NCBI RefSeq assembly: GCF_000428905.1
Contig: NZ_KE386816.1
Location: 215,385 to 279,384 of the forward strand
DNA length: 64,000 nt
DNA from: Brumicola pallidula DSM 14239 = ACAM 615
Lineage (GTDB): Bacteria; Pseudomonadota; Gammaproteobacteria; Enterobacterales; Alteromonadaceae
Direction: 5' to 3'
The notes beneath the pieces were generated by a model, which was not told the DNA's origin, made no database searches, and saw nothing but the letters and a program-made list of their open reading frames with translations. A program made the translations under genes and the position numbers. This document shows positions 46,570 through 56,477 of the stretch, one piece after another (positions within the stretch are counted from its first letter, which is position 1; each line of letters starts with the position of its first letter).

Positions 46570-46651
46570 AGCTTTCGACCAAATAATAAGCCTATTTTTG
46601 TAGTCATGGCGCGGACATAGCAATTAATTTACATTTATTACCCGTAATCAC

Positions 46652-46680
46652 TCGACTCTGCGGTATCGTCTCTGTATAAT
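46652..46680 (+). promoter_or_regulatory. Candidate tig promoter
   Basis: TCGACT (46652-46657) and TATAAT (46675-46680), spacer 17, about 125 bases before the trigger factor ATG. Confidence 0.5.
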
Positions 46681-46806
46681 TCCGCGTCCATTTTTAAACT
46701 CATGTGGGTTAGTTTCACTAAACCACATTCGACAACACCATGGCATTAGTCATATTAGCGTGTTGAATCATGTAAAGCGCTTAGAGGCGCAAGTTGAGGT
46801 AGAACA

Positions 46807-48111
46807 ATGCAAGTGTCAGTCGAGACGACTCAAGGTTTAGAACGCCGTCTTACTATTACCGTTTCTGCAGATTCTGTAGATACCGCTGTTAAAGGACGTT
46901 TACAACAATTAGCAAAAACACAACGTATTAACGGTTTTCGCCCAGGTAAAGTTCCAGTAAGCGTCATTAAGAAGCGTTTCGGTCAGGCAGTTCGTCAAGA
47001 AGTTGCTGGTGATGTTATGCAACGTCATTTCTACGAAGCAATAATGAAAGAGAAAATCACGCCAGCCGGCATGCCTACTTTTGACTTAACTAAAGATGTT
47101 GATGGTCAAGATTTAGAGTTTGTTGCTACCTTTGAAGTTTACCCAGAAGTGAAAGTTGCTGGTCTTGACAAAATTGAGGTCGAGAAGCCTGTAGTTGAGA
47201 TTACGGACAAAGACCTAGAGACTATGATGAAAACGTTGCAAACACAGCATGCATCATGGAAAGAAGTCAAGCGCAAAGCCAAGAAAGACGACAAAGTAAC
47301 GATTAACTTTGTTGGCACAATTGACGGTGAAGACTTCGACGGCGGTAAAGCAGACGATTTCCCATTGGAGCTTGGTAAAAGTCGCATGATCCCCGGTTTC
47401 GAAAAACCATTAGTTGGAGCCAAAACAGGTGATGAAGTTGTTTCTGAAGTGACTTTCCCTGACGATTATCATGCTGAAGCTCTGAAAGGTAAAAATGCCT
47501 CCTTTGCAATCACCGTAACTAAGGTTGAAGGTTTAGATTTACCTAAAGTAGATGATGAGTTTTCTAAATTATTTGGTGTCGAAGAAGGCGGTGTCGAAGC
47601 ACTTAAAGCTGAAGTTAAGAAAAATATGCAGCGCGAACTAGACCAAACGCTAAAAGCAACCGTAAAAGAGAATGTGATCGCTGGTTTGTTAGAGAATAAC
47701 CAACTAGATTTACCAAAATCACTTGTCGATCAAGAAATCGATGCATTACGCGCGCAAGCAAAGCAACGTTTTGAGCAACAGGGTAAAGGCGGTAATGTTC
47801 CTGAATTACCATCAGACCTGTTCTTAGAAAATGCGAAGCGTCGCGTCAGTATTGGTTTGTTACTTGGCGAAGTGATTAAAGACAATAAACTAGAAGCAGA
47901 TGAAGCTAAAGTTACTCAATTAATTGAGACTGCAGCGTCTGCATACGAAGACCCGAAAGAAGTGGTCGAGTATTACCAGTCAAATACCGAGTTAAAGCAA
48001 CAAATGCAGAACCTTGCACTAGAAGAACAAGCAATTGAAGCTATTCTTGAAAAAGCAAAAGTGAAAGAAGTTAAGAAAGCTTTTGACGAAATCATGAACA
48101 AAAACGCCTAA
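46807..48111 (+). CDS. tig: Trigger factor
   Basis: 434 residues. The ribosome-binding N-terminal domain has the signature '[18 protein letters not shown]'. The FKBP-type prolyl isomerase domain (about 155-240) has '[17 protein letters not shown]' and '[15 protein letters not shown]'. The rest is the helical C-terminal arm domain. It binds nascent chains at the exit tunnel. GAGGTAG stands upstream of the ATG. A terminator separates it from clpP. Confidence 0.97.
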   Translation: MQVSVETTQGLERRLTITVSADSVDTAVKGRLQQLAKTQRINGFRPGKVPVSVIKKRFGQAVRQEVAGDVMQRHFYEAIMKEKITPAGMPTFDLTKDVDGQDLEFVATFEVYPEVKVAGLDKIEVEKPVVEITDKDLETMMKTLQTQHASWKEVKRKAKKDDKVTINFVGTIDGEDFDGGKADDFPLELGKSRMIPGFEKPLVGAKTGDEVVSEVTFPDDYHAEALKGKNASFAITVTKVEGLDLPKVDDEFSKLFGVEEGGVEALKAEVKKNMQRELDQTLKATVKENVIAGLLENNQLDLPKSLVDQEIDALRAQAKQRFEQQGKGGNVPELPSDLFLENAKRRVSIGLLLGEVIKDNKLEADEAKVTQLIETAASAYEDPKEVVEYYQSNTELKQQMQNLALEEQAIEAILEKAKVKEVKKAFDEIMNKNA

Positions 48112-48154
48112 ATTGTTCTTCAACAATTGACTTAACAGGTTATCAACTGATTAA

Positions 48155-48182
48155 ATGCTCGGATTATCCGGGCATTTTTTTT
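48155..48182 (+). terminator. Intrinsic terminator between tig and clpP
   Basis: ATGCTCGGA pairs with TCCGGGCAT (one G-U) around a TTA loop, followed by eight Ts. Confidence 0.8.
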
Positions 48183-48194
48183 ATGAAGAGAAAT

Positions 48195-48827
48195 ATGACA
48201 AATATAATTACAGAACCACAAAGCGCATTAGTACCAATGGTAATAGAGCAAACTCCTCGTGGTGAGCGCTCTTATGACATCTATTCACGCCTGCTAAAAG
48301 AGAATGTTATTTTTATGGTGGGTCAAGTTGAAGACCATATGGCAAACTTAATTGTTGCTCAGATGCTATTCTTGGAAGCAGAAAATCCAGAAAAAGATAT
48401 TTTCTTATATATTAACTCCCCCGGCGGGTCAGTCACAGCGGGTATGGCCATATATGATACAATGAATTTTATTAAGCCAGATGTTAGTACCGTATGTATC
48501 GGACAAGCCGCCAGTATGGGGGCATTCTTGCTTTCTGCAGGCGCAAAAGCAAAGCGTTATTGTTTGCCGAATGCACGTGTAATGATCCACCAACCACTAG
48601 GTGGATTTCAGGGGCAGGCATCTGACTTTGAAATACATGCTAAAGAAATCCTGTCTATTAAAGAGAAAATGAATAGACTAATGGCCAAGCATACTGGCCA
48701 AGATTATGAGAAAGTGGCAAAAGACACCGATCGTGATAACTTTTTAAGCGCGCAAGATTCAGTTGACTACGGATTAGTTGATGCTGTAATGACGAATCGT
48801 GCAGACGTATTGAAAAAAGCAGATTAA
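48195..48827 (+). CDS. clpP: ATP-dependent Clp protease proteolytic subunit
   Basis: 210 residues from ATG 48195, with GAAGAG upstream. An ATG four codons earlier (48183) is in frame but touches the terminator T-run. Catalytic triad S107 ('[11 protein letters not shown]'), H132 ('VMIHQPLGG') and D181 ('DTDRDNF') have the family spacing. '[20 protein letters not shown]' is the usual N-terminus. It forms the 14-mer chamber served by ClpX, encoded next. Confidence 0.97.
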   Translation: MTNIITEPQSALVPMVIEQTPRGERSYDIYSRLLKENVIFMVGQVEDHMANLIVAQMLFLEAENPEKDIFLYINSPGGSVTAGMAIYDTMNFIKPDVSTVCIGQAASMGAFLLSAGAKAKRYCLPNARVMIHQPLGGFQGQASDFEIHAKEILSIKEKMNRLMAKHTGQDYEKVAKDTDRDNFLSAQDSVDYGLVDAVMTNRADVLKKAD

Positions 48828-48928
48828 TCGCCATATTAAGTTATTGAGTAGCAATGGCTCGCGCTTTTTTTCATTTTGCGGGCCATAATAAAAACCCGAT
48901 TTAGGGTAAGAACGAAAAGGCAAATTTT

Positions 48929-50206
48929 ATGAGTGATGACCATGATAAAGACAGCGACAGCAAATTACTGTATTGCTCGTTTTGTGGTAAAAGCCAACAT
49001 GAAGTTCGAAAGTTAATTGCGGGCCCGAGCGTATTCATCTGCGATGAATGTGTTGAGTTGTGTAACGATATTATTCGCGAAGAAATCAAAGAGATTTCGC
49101 CAAAGCAGAAAACCGATGCTTTACCAACACCAAGCGATATTCACAAACACCTAAATGACTACGTGATCGGCCAAGAGCACGCTAAGAAAGTATTAGCTGT
49201 CGCGGTTTATAATCATTATAAAAGGTTGCGCAACAATGATGTGCATGATGGTGTAGAGCTAGGTAAAAGTAACATCCTTCTGATTGGTCCAACAGGCAGC
49301 GGGAAGACACTACTTGCTGAAACGTTAGCACGATTATTAGATGTGCCTTTCACAATGGCCGACGCGACCACCCTTACGGAAGCAGGTTATGTCGGCGAGG
49401 ATGTAGAAAATATCATTCAAAAATTGCTGCAAAAATGTGATTATGACCCTGAGAAAGCGCAGCGTGGCATTGTTTACATCGATGAAATTGATAAAATTTC
49501 ACGCAAGTCTGATAACCCTTCGATCACCAGAGATGTTTCTGGTGAAGGTGTACAGCAGGCATTGTTGAAGCTCATTGAGGGTACTATCGCATCTGTTCCG
49601 CCACAAGGCGGCAGAAAGCATCCACAACAAGAGTTTTTGCAAGTCGACACTTCTAAAATCCTGTTTATCTGTGGCGGTGCATTTGCTGGCCTAGATAAAG
49701 TGATTGAACAACGTGTATCTAAAGGCGCTGGTATTGGTTTTGGAGCTGAAGTAAAGTCCGCGGCAGACAAAAAAGCAGTTAGTCAGTTGTTCAAAGAAGT
49801 TGAACCTCAAGATTTAGTTAAATACGGACTGATCCCAGAGTTTATTGGGCGTTTACCTGTTGTTGCTAGTTTAGAAGAATTAAACGAAGATGCGTTGATT
49901 CAGATTTTGAAAGAACCTAAGAATGCAATCACCAAGCAATATGGTGCTCTGTTTGCTTTAGAAGACACTGAACTTGAATTTCGTGACGATGCATTGCATG
50001 CAATTGCAACTAAAGCGATGAATCGCAAAACGGGAGCCCGTGGTCTGCGTTCTATTGTTGAAGCTGTGTTGCTAGATACAATGTATGAATTACCATCGAT
50101 GCCAAAGGTAAGTAAAGTCGTTATAGATGAAGCTGTTATTAAAGGTGAGTCTAAACCACTGCTTATTTACGATAACGCACCAGATAAAAAGGCAGTTTCA
50201 GAGTAA
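48929..50206 (+). CDS. clpX: ClpX unfoldase (AAA+)
   Basis: 425 residues. An N-terminal C4 zinc domain ('LYCSFCGKS' and '[12 protein letters not shown]') precedes an AAA+ module with Walker A '[10 protein letters not shown]', Walker B 'VYIDEIDKI', the pore loop 'GYVGEDVEN' and the IGF-type loop 'GIGFGAEV' that docks to ClpP. It unfolds tagged proteins into ClpP. It has its own terminator after the stop. Confidence 0.98.
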   Translation: MSDDHDKDSDSKLLYCSFCGKSQHEVRKLIAGPSVFICDECVELCNDIIREEIKEISPKQKTDALPTPSDIHKHLNDYVIGQEHAKKVLAVAVYNHYKRLRNNDVHDGVELGKSNILLIGPTGSGKTLLAETLARLLDVPFTMADATTLTEAGYVGEDVENIIQKLLQKCDYDPEKAQRGIVYIDEIDKISRKSDNPSITRDVSGEGVQQALLKLIEGTIASVPPQGGRKHPQQEFLQVDTSKILFICGGAFAGLDKVIEQRVSKGAGIGFGAEVKSAADKKAVSQLFKEVEPQDLVKYGLIPEFIGRLPVVASLEELNEDALIQILKEPKNAITKQYGALFALEDTELEFRDDALHAIATKAMNRKTGARGLRSIVEAVLLDTMYELPSMPKVSKVVIDEAVIKGESKPLLIYDNAPDKKAVSE

Positions 50207-50228
50207 AAATCTGTATTTAAGACAATCA

Positions 50229-50276
50229 AAGCTGAGCTGACAGAACCATAGGGACTGACTTCTCAGCTTTTTTTTT
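50229..50276 (+). terminator. Intrinsic terminator after clpX
   Basis: AAGCTGAG pairs with CTCAGCTT over a 25-base loop, followed by a run of nine Ts. Confidence 0.8.
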
Positions 50277-50306
50277 AATTAATTTTTGGTTTTTTTTGAA
50301 TTTTGG

Positions 50307-50334
50307 TTTGAACTTTGCCGGCCAAGCCCCATAT
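50307..50334 (+). promoter_or_regulatory. Sigma-32 (heat-shock) promoter of lon
   Basis: TTTGAAC (50307-50313) and CCCCATAT (50327-50334) are 13 bases apart, a near-consensus RpoH promoter (CTTGAA-N13-17-CCCCATNT), located 32 bases upstream of the lon ATG. Confidence 0.8.
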
Positions 50335-50365
50335 AAACAAGCAAGTGCAAAAACAAGAGAGAACT

Positions 50366-52714
50366 ATGACAACTGAGCTCAATAATCTCAGAACAATGCC
50401 AATATTGGCGTTGCGCGATGTGGTCGTTTACCCACATATGGTTATCCCGCTCTTTGTAGGGCGGGAAAAGTCTATCCAGTGTTTAGAAGCGGCAATGGAT
50501 AATGATAAGCAAATATTTTTAGTCGCACAAAAAGATGCAGGTATTGATGAGCCAGCAGTTGATGATATTTATACGGTTGGAACCGTAGCGACCATCCTAC
50601 AGCTTCTTAAATTGCCAGACGGAACTGTTAAAGTGCTGGTAGAAGGTAATGTCCGTGGTCAAATTGAAAAGTATATTGACACCGACCCCTTCTTTACCGG
50701 AGAGATAAAATCATTCGAAGCTGAGACATTAGACGAAGCTGAGCAGGAAGTATTGATACGCTCTGCGGTTTCCCAGTTTGAAGGTTACGTAAAACTGAAT
50801 AAAAAAATTCCACCAGAAGTGCTAACCTCACTAAATGGCATCGAGGACGCTGCGAGATTGGCCGACACGATGGCTGCTCATATGCCGCTGAAACTGGCAG
50901 AGAAGCAAAAAGTACTAGAAATGAACCCGATTACAGAGCGTTTAGAGTATTTAATGGCGCTGATGGAAGGTGAAATTGATTTATTACAGGTCGAGAAAAA
51001 AATAAGAACCCGCGTTAAAAAGCAGATGGAAAAAAGTCAGCGTGAGTACTACCTCAACGAGCAAATGAAAGCGATTCAAAAAGAGCTGGGTGAGATGGAT
51101 GAAGCGCCTGATGAATTCGAAGCATTAGCTAAGAAGATCATCGAAGCGAAAATGCCCAAAGAAGCAAAGGATAAGGCCGACGCCGAGTTAAATAAATTGA
51201 AAATGATGTCGCCGATGTCTGCTGAAGCAACAGTCGTTAGAAGTTATATCGATTGGTTGACATCGGTGCCTTGGTATAAACGCAGCACCGTAAAAAAAGA
51301 CTTAGCAAAAGCGGAGGAGGTATTAGATAACGACCATTACGGCCTAGAAAAAGTCAAAGAACGAATCATTGAATATTTAGCCGTGCAACAGCGAGTTAAG
51401 AAACTCAAGGGTCCTATCCTATGTTTGGTGGGTCCTCCAGGTGTTGGTAAAACCTCACTAGGCCAATCTATTGCGCGAGCGACAGGTAGGCAGTATGTCA
51501 GGATGGCGTTGGGTGGCATGCGAGACGAAGCTGAAATACGAGGCCATCGCCGCACATACATTGGCTCATTGCCGGGTAAGCTGATCCAGAAGATGTCAAA
51601 GGTCGGGGTTAAAAATCCACTGTTTTTGTTAGACGAGATCGATAAAATGTCTTCTGATATGCGTGGAGACCCTTCTTCAGCATTATTAGAAGTTCTTGAT
51701 CCAGAGCAAAACTCAACCTTTAGTGACCACTACTTAGAAGTTGATTATGACCTTTCGGATGTGATGTTCGTGGCGACCTCGAATAGTATGAATATACCGG
51801 ATCCGTTGTTAGATCGTATGGAAGTTATTCGTTTGTCTGGGTATACCGAAGATGAGAAGTTGAACATTGCGATACGCCATTTGATCAGCAAGCAAATTTC
51901 GCGCAATGGTTTGAATGATAAAGAACTGATAATAGAAGACTCTGCAATCATTGGTATTATTCGTTATTACACCCGAGAAGCAGGTGTCAGAAATCTTGAA
52001 AGAGAAATATCAAAAATCTGCCGAAAAGCAGTCAAACATATTCTTTTGAATAAAGGCAGCAAGACGGTTGTTGTTAATCAAGACAACTTAAAAGAATACT
52101 TAGGTGTTCAACGCTGTGACTACGGCAAAGCTGATAAGAACAATCAAGTTGGTCAAGTAACTGGTTTAGCTTGGACTCAGGTGGGTGGTGATCTTCTTAC
52201 AATAGAAGCGACCTCTGTACCTGGCAAAGGCAAGACAACATTTACTGGTTCTTTAGGTGATGTCATGCAAGAGTCGATTAAAACAGCATTGACGGTCGTT
52301 CGTTCGAGAGCAGAGAAGTTACGTATTAATAGTGACTTTCATGAAAAACGAGATATACACGTCCACGTACCAGAGGGTGCTACACCGAAAGACGGTCCAA
52401 GTGCTGGCATCGGTATGTGCACTGCATTAGTCTCATCATTGACGGGTAATCCGGTAAGATGCGATGTTGCAATGACGGGTGAAATTACACTTAGAGGCGA
52501 AGTATTAGCCATTGGTGGTTTAAAAGAGAAGTTATTGGCGGCTCATCGTGGTGGTATAAAAACCGTCATAATACCAAAGGATAACGAGCGTGATTTAGAA
52601 GAGATCCCCAAAAATGTGATTGGTGACCTCAATATTCATCCGGTTCAATGGATAGATGAAGTGCTGAATATTGCACTTGAGTCTCCTGTTGAAGCGATAG
52701 AAATTTTATCGTAA
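50366..52714 (+). CDS. lon: ATP-dependent protease Lon
   Basis: 782 residues from ATG 50366, with AAGAGAG upstream; a TTG 17 codons earlier lies within the promoter and is unlikely. The N-terminal LON domain has 'MPILALRDVVVYPHMVIPLF', the AAA+ domain 'CLVGPPGVGKTSLGQSIA', and the protease dyad is S679 ('DGPSAGIGM') and K722 ('GGLKEKLLAA'), the same numbers as in E. coli. It degrades misfolded and regulatory proteins; heat-shock control is expected from the promoter. Confidence 0.98.
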   Translation: MTTELNNLRTMPILALRDVVVYPHMVIPLFVGREKSIQCLEAAMDNDKQIFLVAQKDAGIDEPAVDDIYTVGTVATILQLLKLPDGTVKVLVEGNVRGQIEKYIDTDPFFTGEIKSFEAETLDEAEQEVLIRSAVSQFEGYVKLNKKIPPEVLTSLNGIEDAARLADTMAAHMPLKLAEKQKVLEMNPITERLEYLMALMEGEIDLLQVEKKIRTRVKKQMEKSQREYYLNEQMKAIQKELGEMDEAPDEFEALAKKIIEAKMPKEAKDKADAELNKLKMMSPMSAEATVVRSYIDWLTSVPWYKRSTVKKDLAKAEEVLDNDHYGLEKVKERIIEYLAVQQRVKKLKGPILCLVGPPGVGKTSLGQSIARATGRQYVRMALGGMRDEAEIRGHRRTYIGSLPGKLIQKMSKVGVKNPLFLLDEIDKMSSDMRGDPSSALLEVLDPEQNSTFSDHYLEVDYDLSDVMFVATSNSMNIPDPLLDRMEVIRLSGYTEDEKLNIAIRHLISKQISRNGLNDKELIIEDSAIIGIIRYYTREAGVRNLEREISKICRKAVKHILLNKGSKTVVVNQDNLKEYLGVQRCDYGKADKNNQVGQVTGLAWTQVGGDLLTIEATSVPGKGKTTFTGSLGDVMQESIKTALTVVRSRAEKLRINSDFHEKRDIHVHVPEGATPKDGPSAGIGMCTALVSSLTGNPVRCDVAMTGEITLRGEVLAIGGLKEKLLAAHRGGIKTVIIPKDNERDLEEIPKNVIGDLNIHPVQWIDEVLNIALESPVEAIEILS

Positions 52715-52738
52715 TTTAGGATGAAATGGTTCCGAGGC

Positions 52739-52770
52739 TTGCCTGTTGAATAAAAAACAGGCAATTCTTT
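52739..52770 (+). terminator. Intrinsic terminator after lon
   Basis: TTGCCTGTT pairs with AACAGGCAA around an 8-base loop; the T-run after it is interrupted (TTCTTT). Confidence 0.7.
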
Positions 52771-53009
52771 CGAATTAAACACAATTTTTTTACTTTTTTT
52801 AAATATTAGGGCTTCACAAGTCCGTTAGTTATGCTACCTTAACATCCGTACTCGCTTAATGCCTTGTCACGAAAGGGATAGCAAGCGATTTACTAGGAAG
52901 TTAAAAAATTGTTAATCACAGCTTGAAGTTCCACTGCAAGCTTGTTATAACTTTTAGACGATATAATTTTGCATTGAGCAATATAATAAAAAAATAAAGG
53001 GGTCATATT

Positions 53010-53282
53010 GTGAACAAGTCTCAACTAATCGATACAATTGCTGCTAGCGCAGACATTTCTAAAGCTGCTGCGGGTCGTGCATTAGATGCTTTCACTGACG
53101 CAGTTACTTCTGCTCTTAAAGATGGCGACCAAGTAGCACTTGTCGGTTTCGGTACATTTTCAGTTCGTGAACGCGCTGCGCGTAGCGGCCGTAACCCACA
53201 AACTGGTGAGACTATCCAGATTGCTGCTGCTAAAGTACCTTCATTCAAAGCTGGTAAAGCATTGAAAGACGCTGTTAACTAA
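53010..53282 (+). CDS. hupB: DNA-binding protein HU, beta type
   Basis: 90 residues, GTG start with AAAGGGGT upstream. It begins '[20 protein letters not shown]' and has the HU/IHF signature '[26 protein letters not shown]', whose loop inserts in the DNA minor groove. HU compacts and bends DNA. The lon-hupB-ppiD order is standard in gammaproteobacteria, which favours the beta form. Confidence 0.96.
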   Translation: MNKSQLIDTIAASADISKAAAGRALDAFTDAVTSALKDGDQVALVGFGTFSVRERAARSGRNPQTGETIQIAAAKVPSFKAGKALKDAVN

Positions 53283-53300
53283 GCATTTTAGTTTTATTTT

Positions 53301-53332
53301 AAAAAGGCGATGGCTATTCCATCGCCTTTTTT
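53301..53332 (+). terminator. Intrinsic terminator after hupB
   Basis: AAAAGGCGATGG pairs with CCATCGCCTTTT around a 5-base loop, with a T-run. Confidence 0.92.
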
Positions 53333-53479
53333 ATTTATATAATTTAAAAAAAGAACCCTTAATAGTCGCGCAAGCGTTGTTCAACAGGTATAGTATGCGG
53401 CCTAAAAAAGCGAATTAAGCGGCGCAATCACTCGTTTGATTGCAACATGAAAGTTAGTATTACAAGGTTGTTTTAACTT

Positions 53480-55372
53480 ATGTTAGAAAAAATTAGAGAG
53501 GGCTCTCAAGGTCCTTTAGCCATGACTATCGTTGGCTTAATAATTATTAGTTTCGCAGTCACTGGTGTTGGAAGTTACTTAGGTTCTTCATCAACTCCAG
53601 TGGCAGCGACAGTGAACGGTGAAGACATCACATTAAATGAAGTTGAAGCAGCTTACCAAAATCAACGAACCCGAATGGAAGCTCAATTTGGTGAGTCAGT
53701 GGCTGCAGCGTTTGCTAATGAAGCGTACTTGGAAACCTTCAGAACGCAGGTTTTAGATCAATTAATTTCGGAGAAGCTGATAGAACAGCAAGCAACTGAA
53801 CTTGGTTTACGAGTAAGCACTGAACAAATTAAACAGACTATTTTTGATATTGATGCATTTAAAATTGCGGGTCAGTTTGATAACGATACTTTTCAAGCCG
53901 TCATCGCTAGACAGAATTTCACACCGGCGAGTTTTCGAGACTATTTGCGCAAGCAAATGACAACTGAACAGCTAAGCAATGTGATCAATGGTTCAAGCTT
54001 CAGTATTGATGACGAAGTAACTGCCATATTGCGTTTGCAGCAGCAGACGAGAACAGCGAGAACGCTTGAAGTTAGTGCGACCAATTTTGCGACCGATGTT
54101 ACTGTGTCTGACGAAGAAGTTGAGCAGTATTATCAATCTAATTTGAGTGATTTTGATACGCAAGAACAGGTCAAGTTATCCTATGTAACAATCTCTGTTT
54201 CCGACTTGATTGCTAACGAAGTTGTAACAGAAGAAGAAGTCCTTGCTAATTACCAAGACAATCTAGCCGCTTACCAAACGCTAGAAGAACGCCGCATTTC
54301 ACATATTTTAATTGAATTTGGTGACGATGAAGCAGCAGCTAAAGCAATGGCGGAGGAGGTGCTTGCACTGGTTCAGGTGCCAGAAGCTGACTTTGCTCAA
54401 ATTGCATCAGAACGCTCTGCGGACACAATTAGCGCGGAAGTTGGTGGCGACTTAGATTTCATCAACAGAGGCGATTGGAGTGAGTCATTCGAAGACGCAG
54501 CATTTGGATTAAAAGAAGTAGGCGATAACAGTGGACTGGTGCAAACTGAGTTTGGTTATCACATTATTAAGTTAACCGAACTAACATCGGTAATCACAAC
54601 GCCGTTTGCTGAAATCCAAGAAGAGCTAACTCAAAGACTATTGAAAGACAAAGCAATGGGGAGTTTCTTTGGTCTTCAAGAACAAGTAGCTAGTGCCGCA
54701 TTTGAGCAGCCTGATAGTTTACAGCGAGTGTCCGAAATTACTAATAGACCTATTATTGATACTGCGTTTTTTGAGAAAACTAATTACCCTGCATCGGTTA
54801 ATTACCCGCAAGTAGAAAATGTTGCGTTTAGTTCTGAGTTAGTTGAAAACCGTTTAAACAGTGATGTTCTTAAGATAACAGACGAAAAAATCATGGTCAC
54901 CAGAGTGATAGGTCATAACCCACAACGAACGTTGCCACTTGAAGATGTTAGTGCGAGTATTGTAAACCAACTCACGGCTACAAAGACACAACAGGCTGCG
55001 GTTGATTGGGCCGAAGGTCTCAAAACTAAAATATTTGCTGGTGAATCGATTGATGAAGCGTTAGCTGCAAAGTCATTAGAAATTAAAACAGTTGAGAGTA
55101 TTCCTCGTTTTGGCCGCGAAGTTCCTATCGAGATGACGATTGCTATCTTTAAGCTGTCGCCAGTTGCACAGCAAAACGTATCAGTTGTGAAGCTCAGTTC
55201 AGGCAATGTCGGTTTGGTTATCTTAGAGTCAGTTCAGTCGGCGTCTGAAGTGTCAGAAGAAGACTTGCTTGCTGGCAAAACAGGTTTGGCTAGTAATGCA
55301 AACAGAAACGCTTATGATAACTTTGTAGACGCATTAAAAGGCAAAGCTGACATCGAGATAATGAAAAGATAA
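53480..55372 (+). CDS. ppiD: Periplasmic folding chaperone PpiD
   Basis: 630 residues. One N-terminal membrane helix ('AMTIVGLIIISFAVTGVGSYL', about 14-35), SurA-like N domain, then a parvulin domain (about 270-365: 'RRISHILIEFGDDEAA', 'GDLDFINRGDWSESFEDAAF', 'VQTEFGYHIIKL'), and a second helical part. PpiD sits at the Sec exit, often with YfgM, and assists emerging periplasmic proteins. Confidence 0.95.
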   Translation: MLEKIREGSQGPLAMTIVGLIIISFAVTGVGSYLGSSSTPVAATVNGEDITLNEVEAAYQNQRTRMEAQFGESVAAAFANEAYLETFRTQVLDQLISEKLIEQQATELGLRVSTEQIKQTIFDIDAFKIAGQFDNDTFQAVIARQNFTPASFRDYLRKQMTTEQLSNVINGSSFSIDDEVTAILRLQQQTRTARTLEVSATNFATDVTVSDEEVEQYYQSNLSDFDTQEQVKLSYVTISVSDLIANEVVTEEEVLANYQDNLAAYQTLEERRISHILIEFGDDEAAAKAMAEEVLALVQVPEADFAQIASERSADTISAEVGGDLDFINRGDWSESFEDAAFGLKEVGDNSGLVQTEFGYHIIKLTELTSVITTPFAEIQEELTQRLLKDKAMGSFFGLQEQVASAAFEQPDSLQRVSEITNRPIIDTAFFEKTNYPASVNYPQVENVAFSSELVENRLNSDVLKITDEKIMVTRVIGHNPQRTLPLEDVSASIVNQLTATKTQQAAVDWAEGLKTKIFAGESIDEALAAKSLEIKTVESIPRFGREVPIEMTIAIFKLSPVAQQNVSVVKLSSGNVGLVILESVQSASEVSEEDLLAGKTGLASNANRNAYDNFVDALKGKADIEIMKR

Positions 55373-55430
55373 CATGCTTGCTTAACATTCTGTTTAGTCG
55401 AACCGATTGAATAGAGTGAAGGTTAAGATA

Positions 55431-55464
55431 AACCCCGTGAGCCTGTCAGGCCATGGGGTTTTTT
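55431..55464 (+). terminator. Intrinsic terminator after ppiD
   Basis: AACCCC pairs with GGGGTT, and inside it GCCTG pairs with CAGGC with single unpaired bases; six Ts follow. Confidence 0.85.
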
Positions 55465-55469
55465 GTATA

Positions 55470-55637
55470 TCACAACAACCACATGATGCTTGAAAAGGCA
55501 GCGAGAATGGTTGCACAAATGACAATAATATAAATGAAGCCCTGTTTGCCTTGTGATATAGAGTGGCCACTAGCGCGTAAATAGAACAGCCAGAAAATAC
55601 AAAGAACGATAGGGATTAGAAATAAGAACTTAAACAA
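55470..55637 (-). CDS. Small two-helix membrane protein, 55 residues
   Basis: A short minus-strand frame from TTG (55637) with GGAG ten bases upstream; an in-frame stop directly before the TTG leaves it as the only start. It reads 'FKFLFLIPIVLCIFWLFYL', a basic/polar turn 'RASGHSISQGKQG', then 'FIYIIVICATILAAFSSIMW' to the stop. Two hydrophobic helices joined by a short loop fit an inner-membrane miniprotein. I do not know a named family. It faces ppiD tail to tail. Confidence 0.5.
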   Translation of the reverse strand: MFKFLFLIPIVLCIFWLFYLRASGHSISQGKQGFIYIIVICATILAAFSSIMWLL

Positions 55638-55836
55638 TCAGATTGTACTCCAAGGTGTTAATTTACATTACATTATCTCAGATAATGTTTGCTTGCGATG
55701 TGCTTAAACGGCACCCAGTTAGACAACATACGTTATATTTGTTCAAATAGTGCATATTCTTTTAAAATCAAGATGGTAGTTTAATATCGGTCTAAAACAA
55801 ATTTACAAATAGCACTTAAACTTATTTATCACACTC

Positions 55837-55864
55837 AAAAAAAAACGCCGATTAGGCGTTTTTT
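55837..55864 (-). terminator. Intrinsic terminator after rpsT (works on either strand)
   Basis: AAAAAACGCC pairs with GGCGTTTTTT around GATTA; A-run and T-run on opposite sides allow termination in both directions. Confidence 0.8.
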
Positions 55865-55922
55865 AAATTGTTTTACTTTTTTTTAAACATCTACACTATC
55901 AACGATGTTGTAAGGAGTTTCC

Positions 55923-56183
55923 TTACAACGCGTTTATTTGTGTGTTTAGACGGCTCTTGTGACGAGCAGCTTTATTTTTATGAATAAGGCCTTTAGTTGC
56001 CATACGGTCCAAAACCGGAACTGCGGCTGTAAATGCTACTTGTGCAGCTGCTTTATCACCAGCTGTAATAGCGGCAAGTACTTTCTTGATGCACGTACGG
56101 GTCATGGAGCGACGGCTTGCATTATGCTGGCGACGCTTCTCAGATTGGATTGCACGTTTCTTCGCAGACTTAATGTTAGCCAA
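55923..56183 (-). CDS. rpsT: 30S ribosomal protein S20
   Basis: 86 residues from TTG at 56183, preceded by AGGAG at good spacing. The sequence begins '[20 protein letters not shown]', the standard S20 N-terminus, so a longer frame reaching 56255 is not used. E. coli rpsT also starts with UUG, where the weak start takes part in autoregulation. S20 binds 16S rRNA in early 30S assembly. The promoter is close upstream. Confidence 0.96.
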   Translation of the reverse strand: MANIKSAKKRAIQSEKRRQHNASRRSMTRTCIKKVLAAITAGDKAAAQVAFTAAVPVLDRMATKGLIHKNKAARHKSRLNTQINAL

Positions 56184-56226
56184 GGTGAAACTCCTAAATA
56201 AATTCATGTCAAAATTGAGGGTGCGG

Positions 56227-56255
56227 ATTATCCGGTTTTTAAATACCTGTGTCAA
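56227..56255 (-). promoter_or_regulatory. rpsT promoter
   Basis: On the minus strand, TTGACA (56255-56250) and GATAAT (56232-56227) are 17 bases apart, followed by a GC-rich CCGCACCC discriminator as in growth-rate-controlled promoters. Confidence 0.7.
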
Positions 56256-56477
56256 TAAAATTGACGGCTAAAGTCAAAAAATAACGTAAATAACTAACTT
56301 GCCGTTGAATGCTTTCGACTTTACATTTATTTGAAGGTAAAAGCGCCCATTATTTGTGCAATAAGCAATCAGTTATTGCGAGCCTAAGGGTATTAATGCG
56401 ATTATAAAAATACAAATGCAAATGCAGTAAGAACCGTTGGTTACAAATAGTAATAACGCTAAGGTAAAAGTGGGTCG

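Larger units (their letters stand above)
46243..46806. other. Repeat-rich non-coding region between the tRNA cluster and tig
   Basis: 564 bases without a credible gene. Frames on either strand across 46370-46620 are produced by the tandem repeat and have no family signature. It contains two tandem arrays, an AATCGGC/GCCGATT hairpin (46406-46424) and the tig promoter. Confidence 0.7.
55373..55922. other. 550-base region between ppiD and rpsT
   Basis: It contains the ppiD terminator (55431), a 55-codon minus-strand gene (55470-55637) and the rpsT terminator (55837). The stretch 55640-55835 is AT-rich and shows nothing I can support. Confidence 0.6.

Noticed and set aside
46373-46620. Overlapping frames on both strands over the 17-bp array
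   Set aside because: They arise because the repeat lacks stops; composition is purely repetitive and no start region is credible.
48854-48886. ATGGCTCGC/GCGGGCCAT hairpin between clpP and clpX as a terminator
   Set aside because: The T-run lies in the loop and not after the stem, so termination on the + strand is doubtful.
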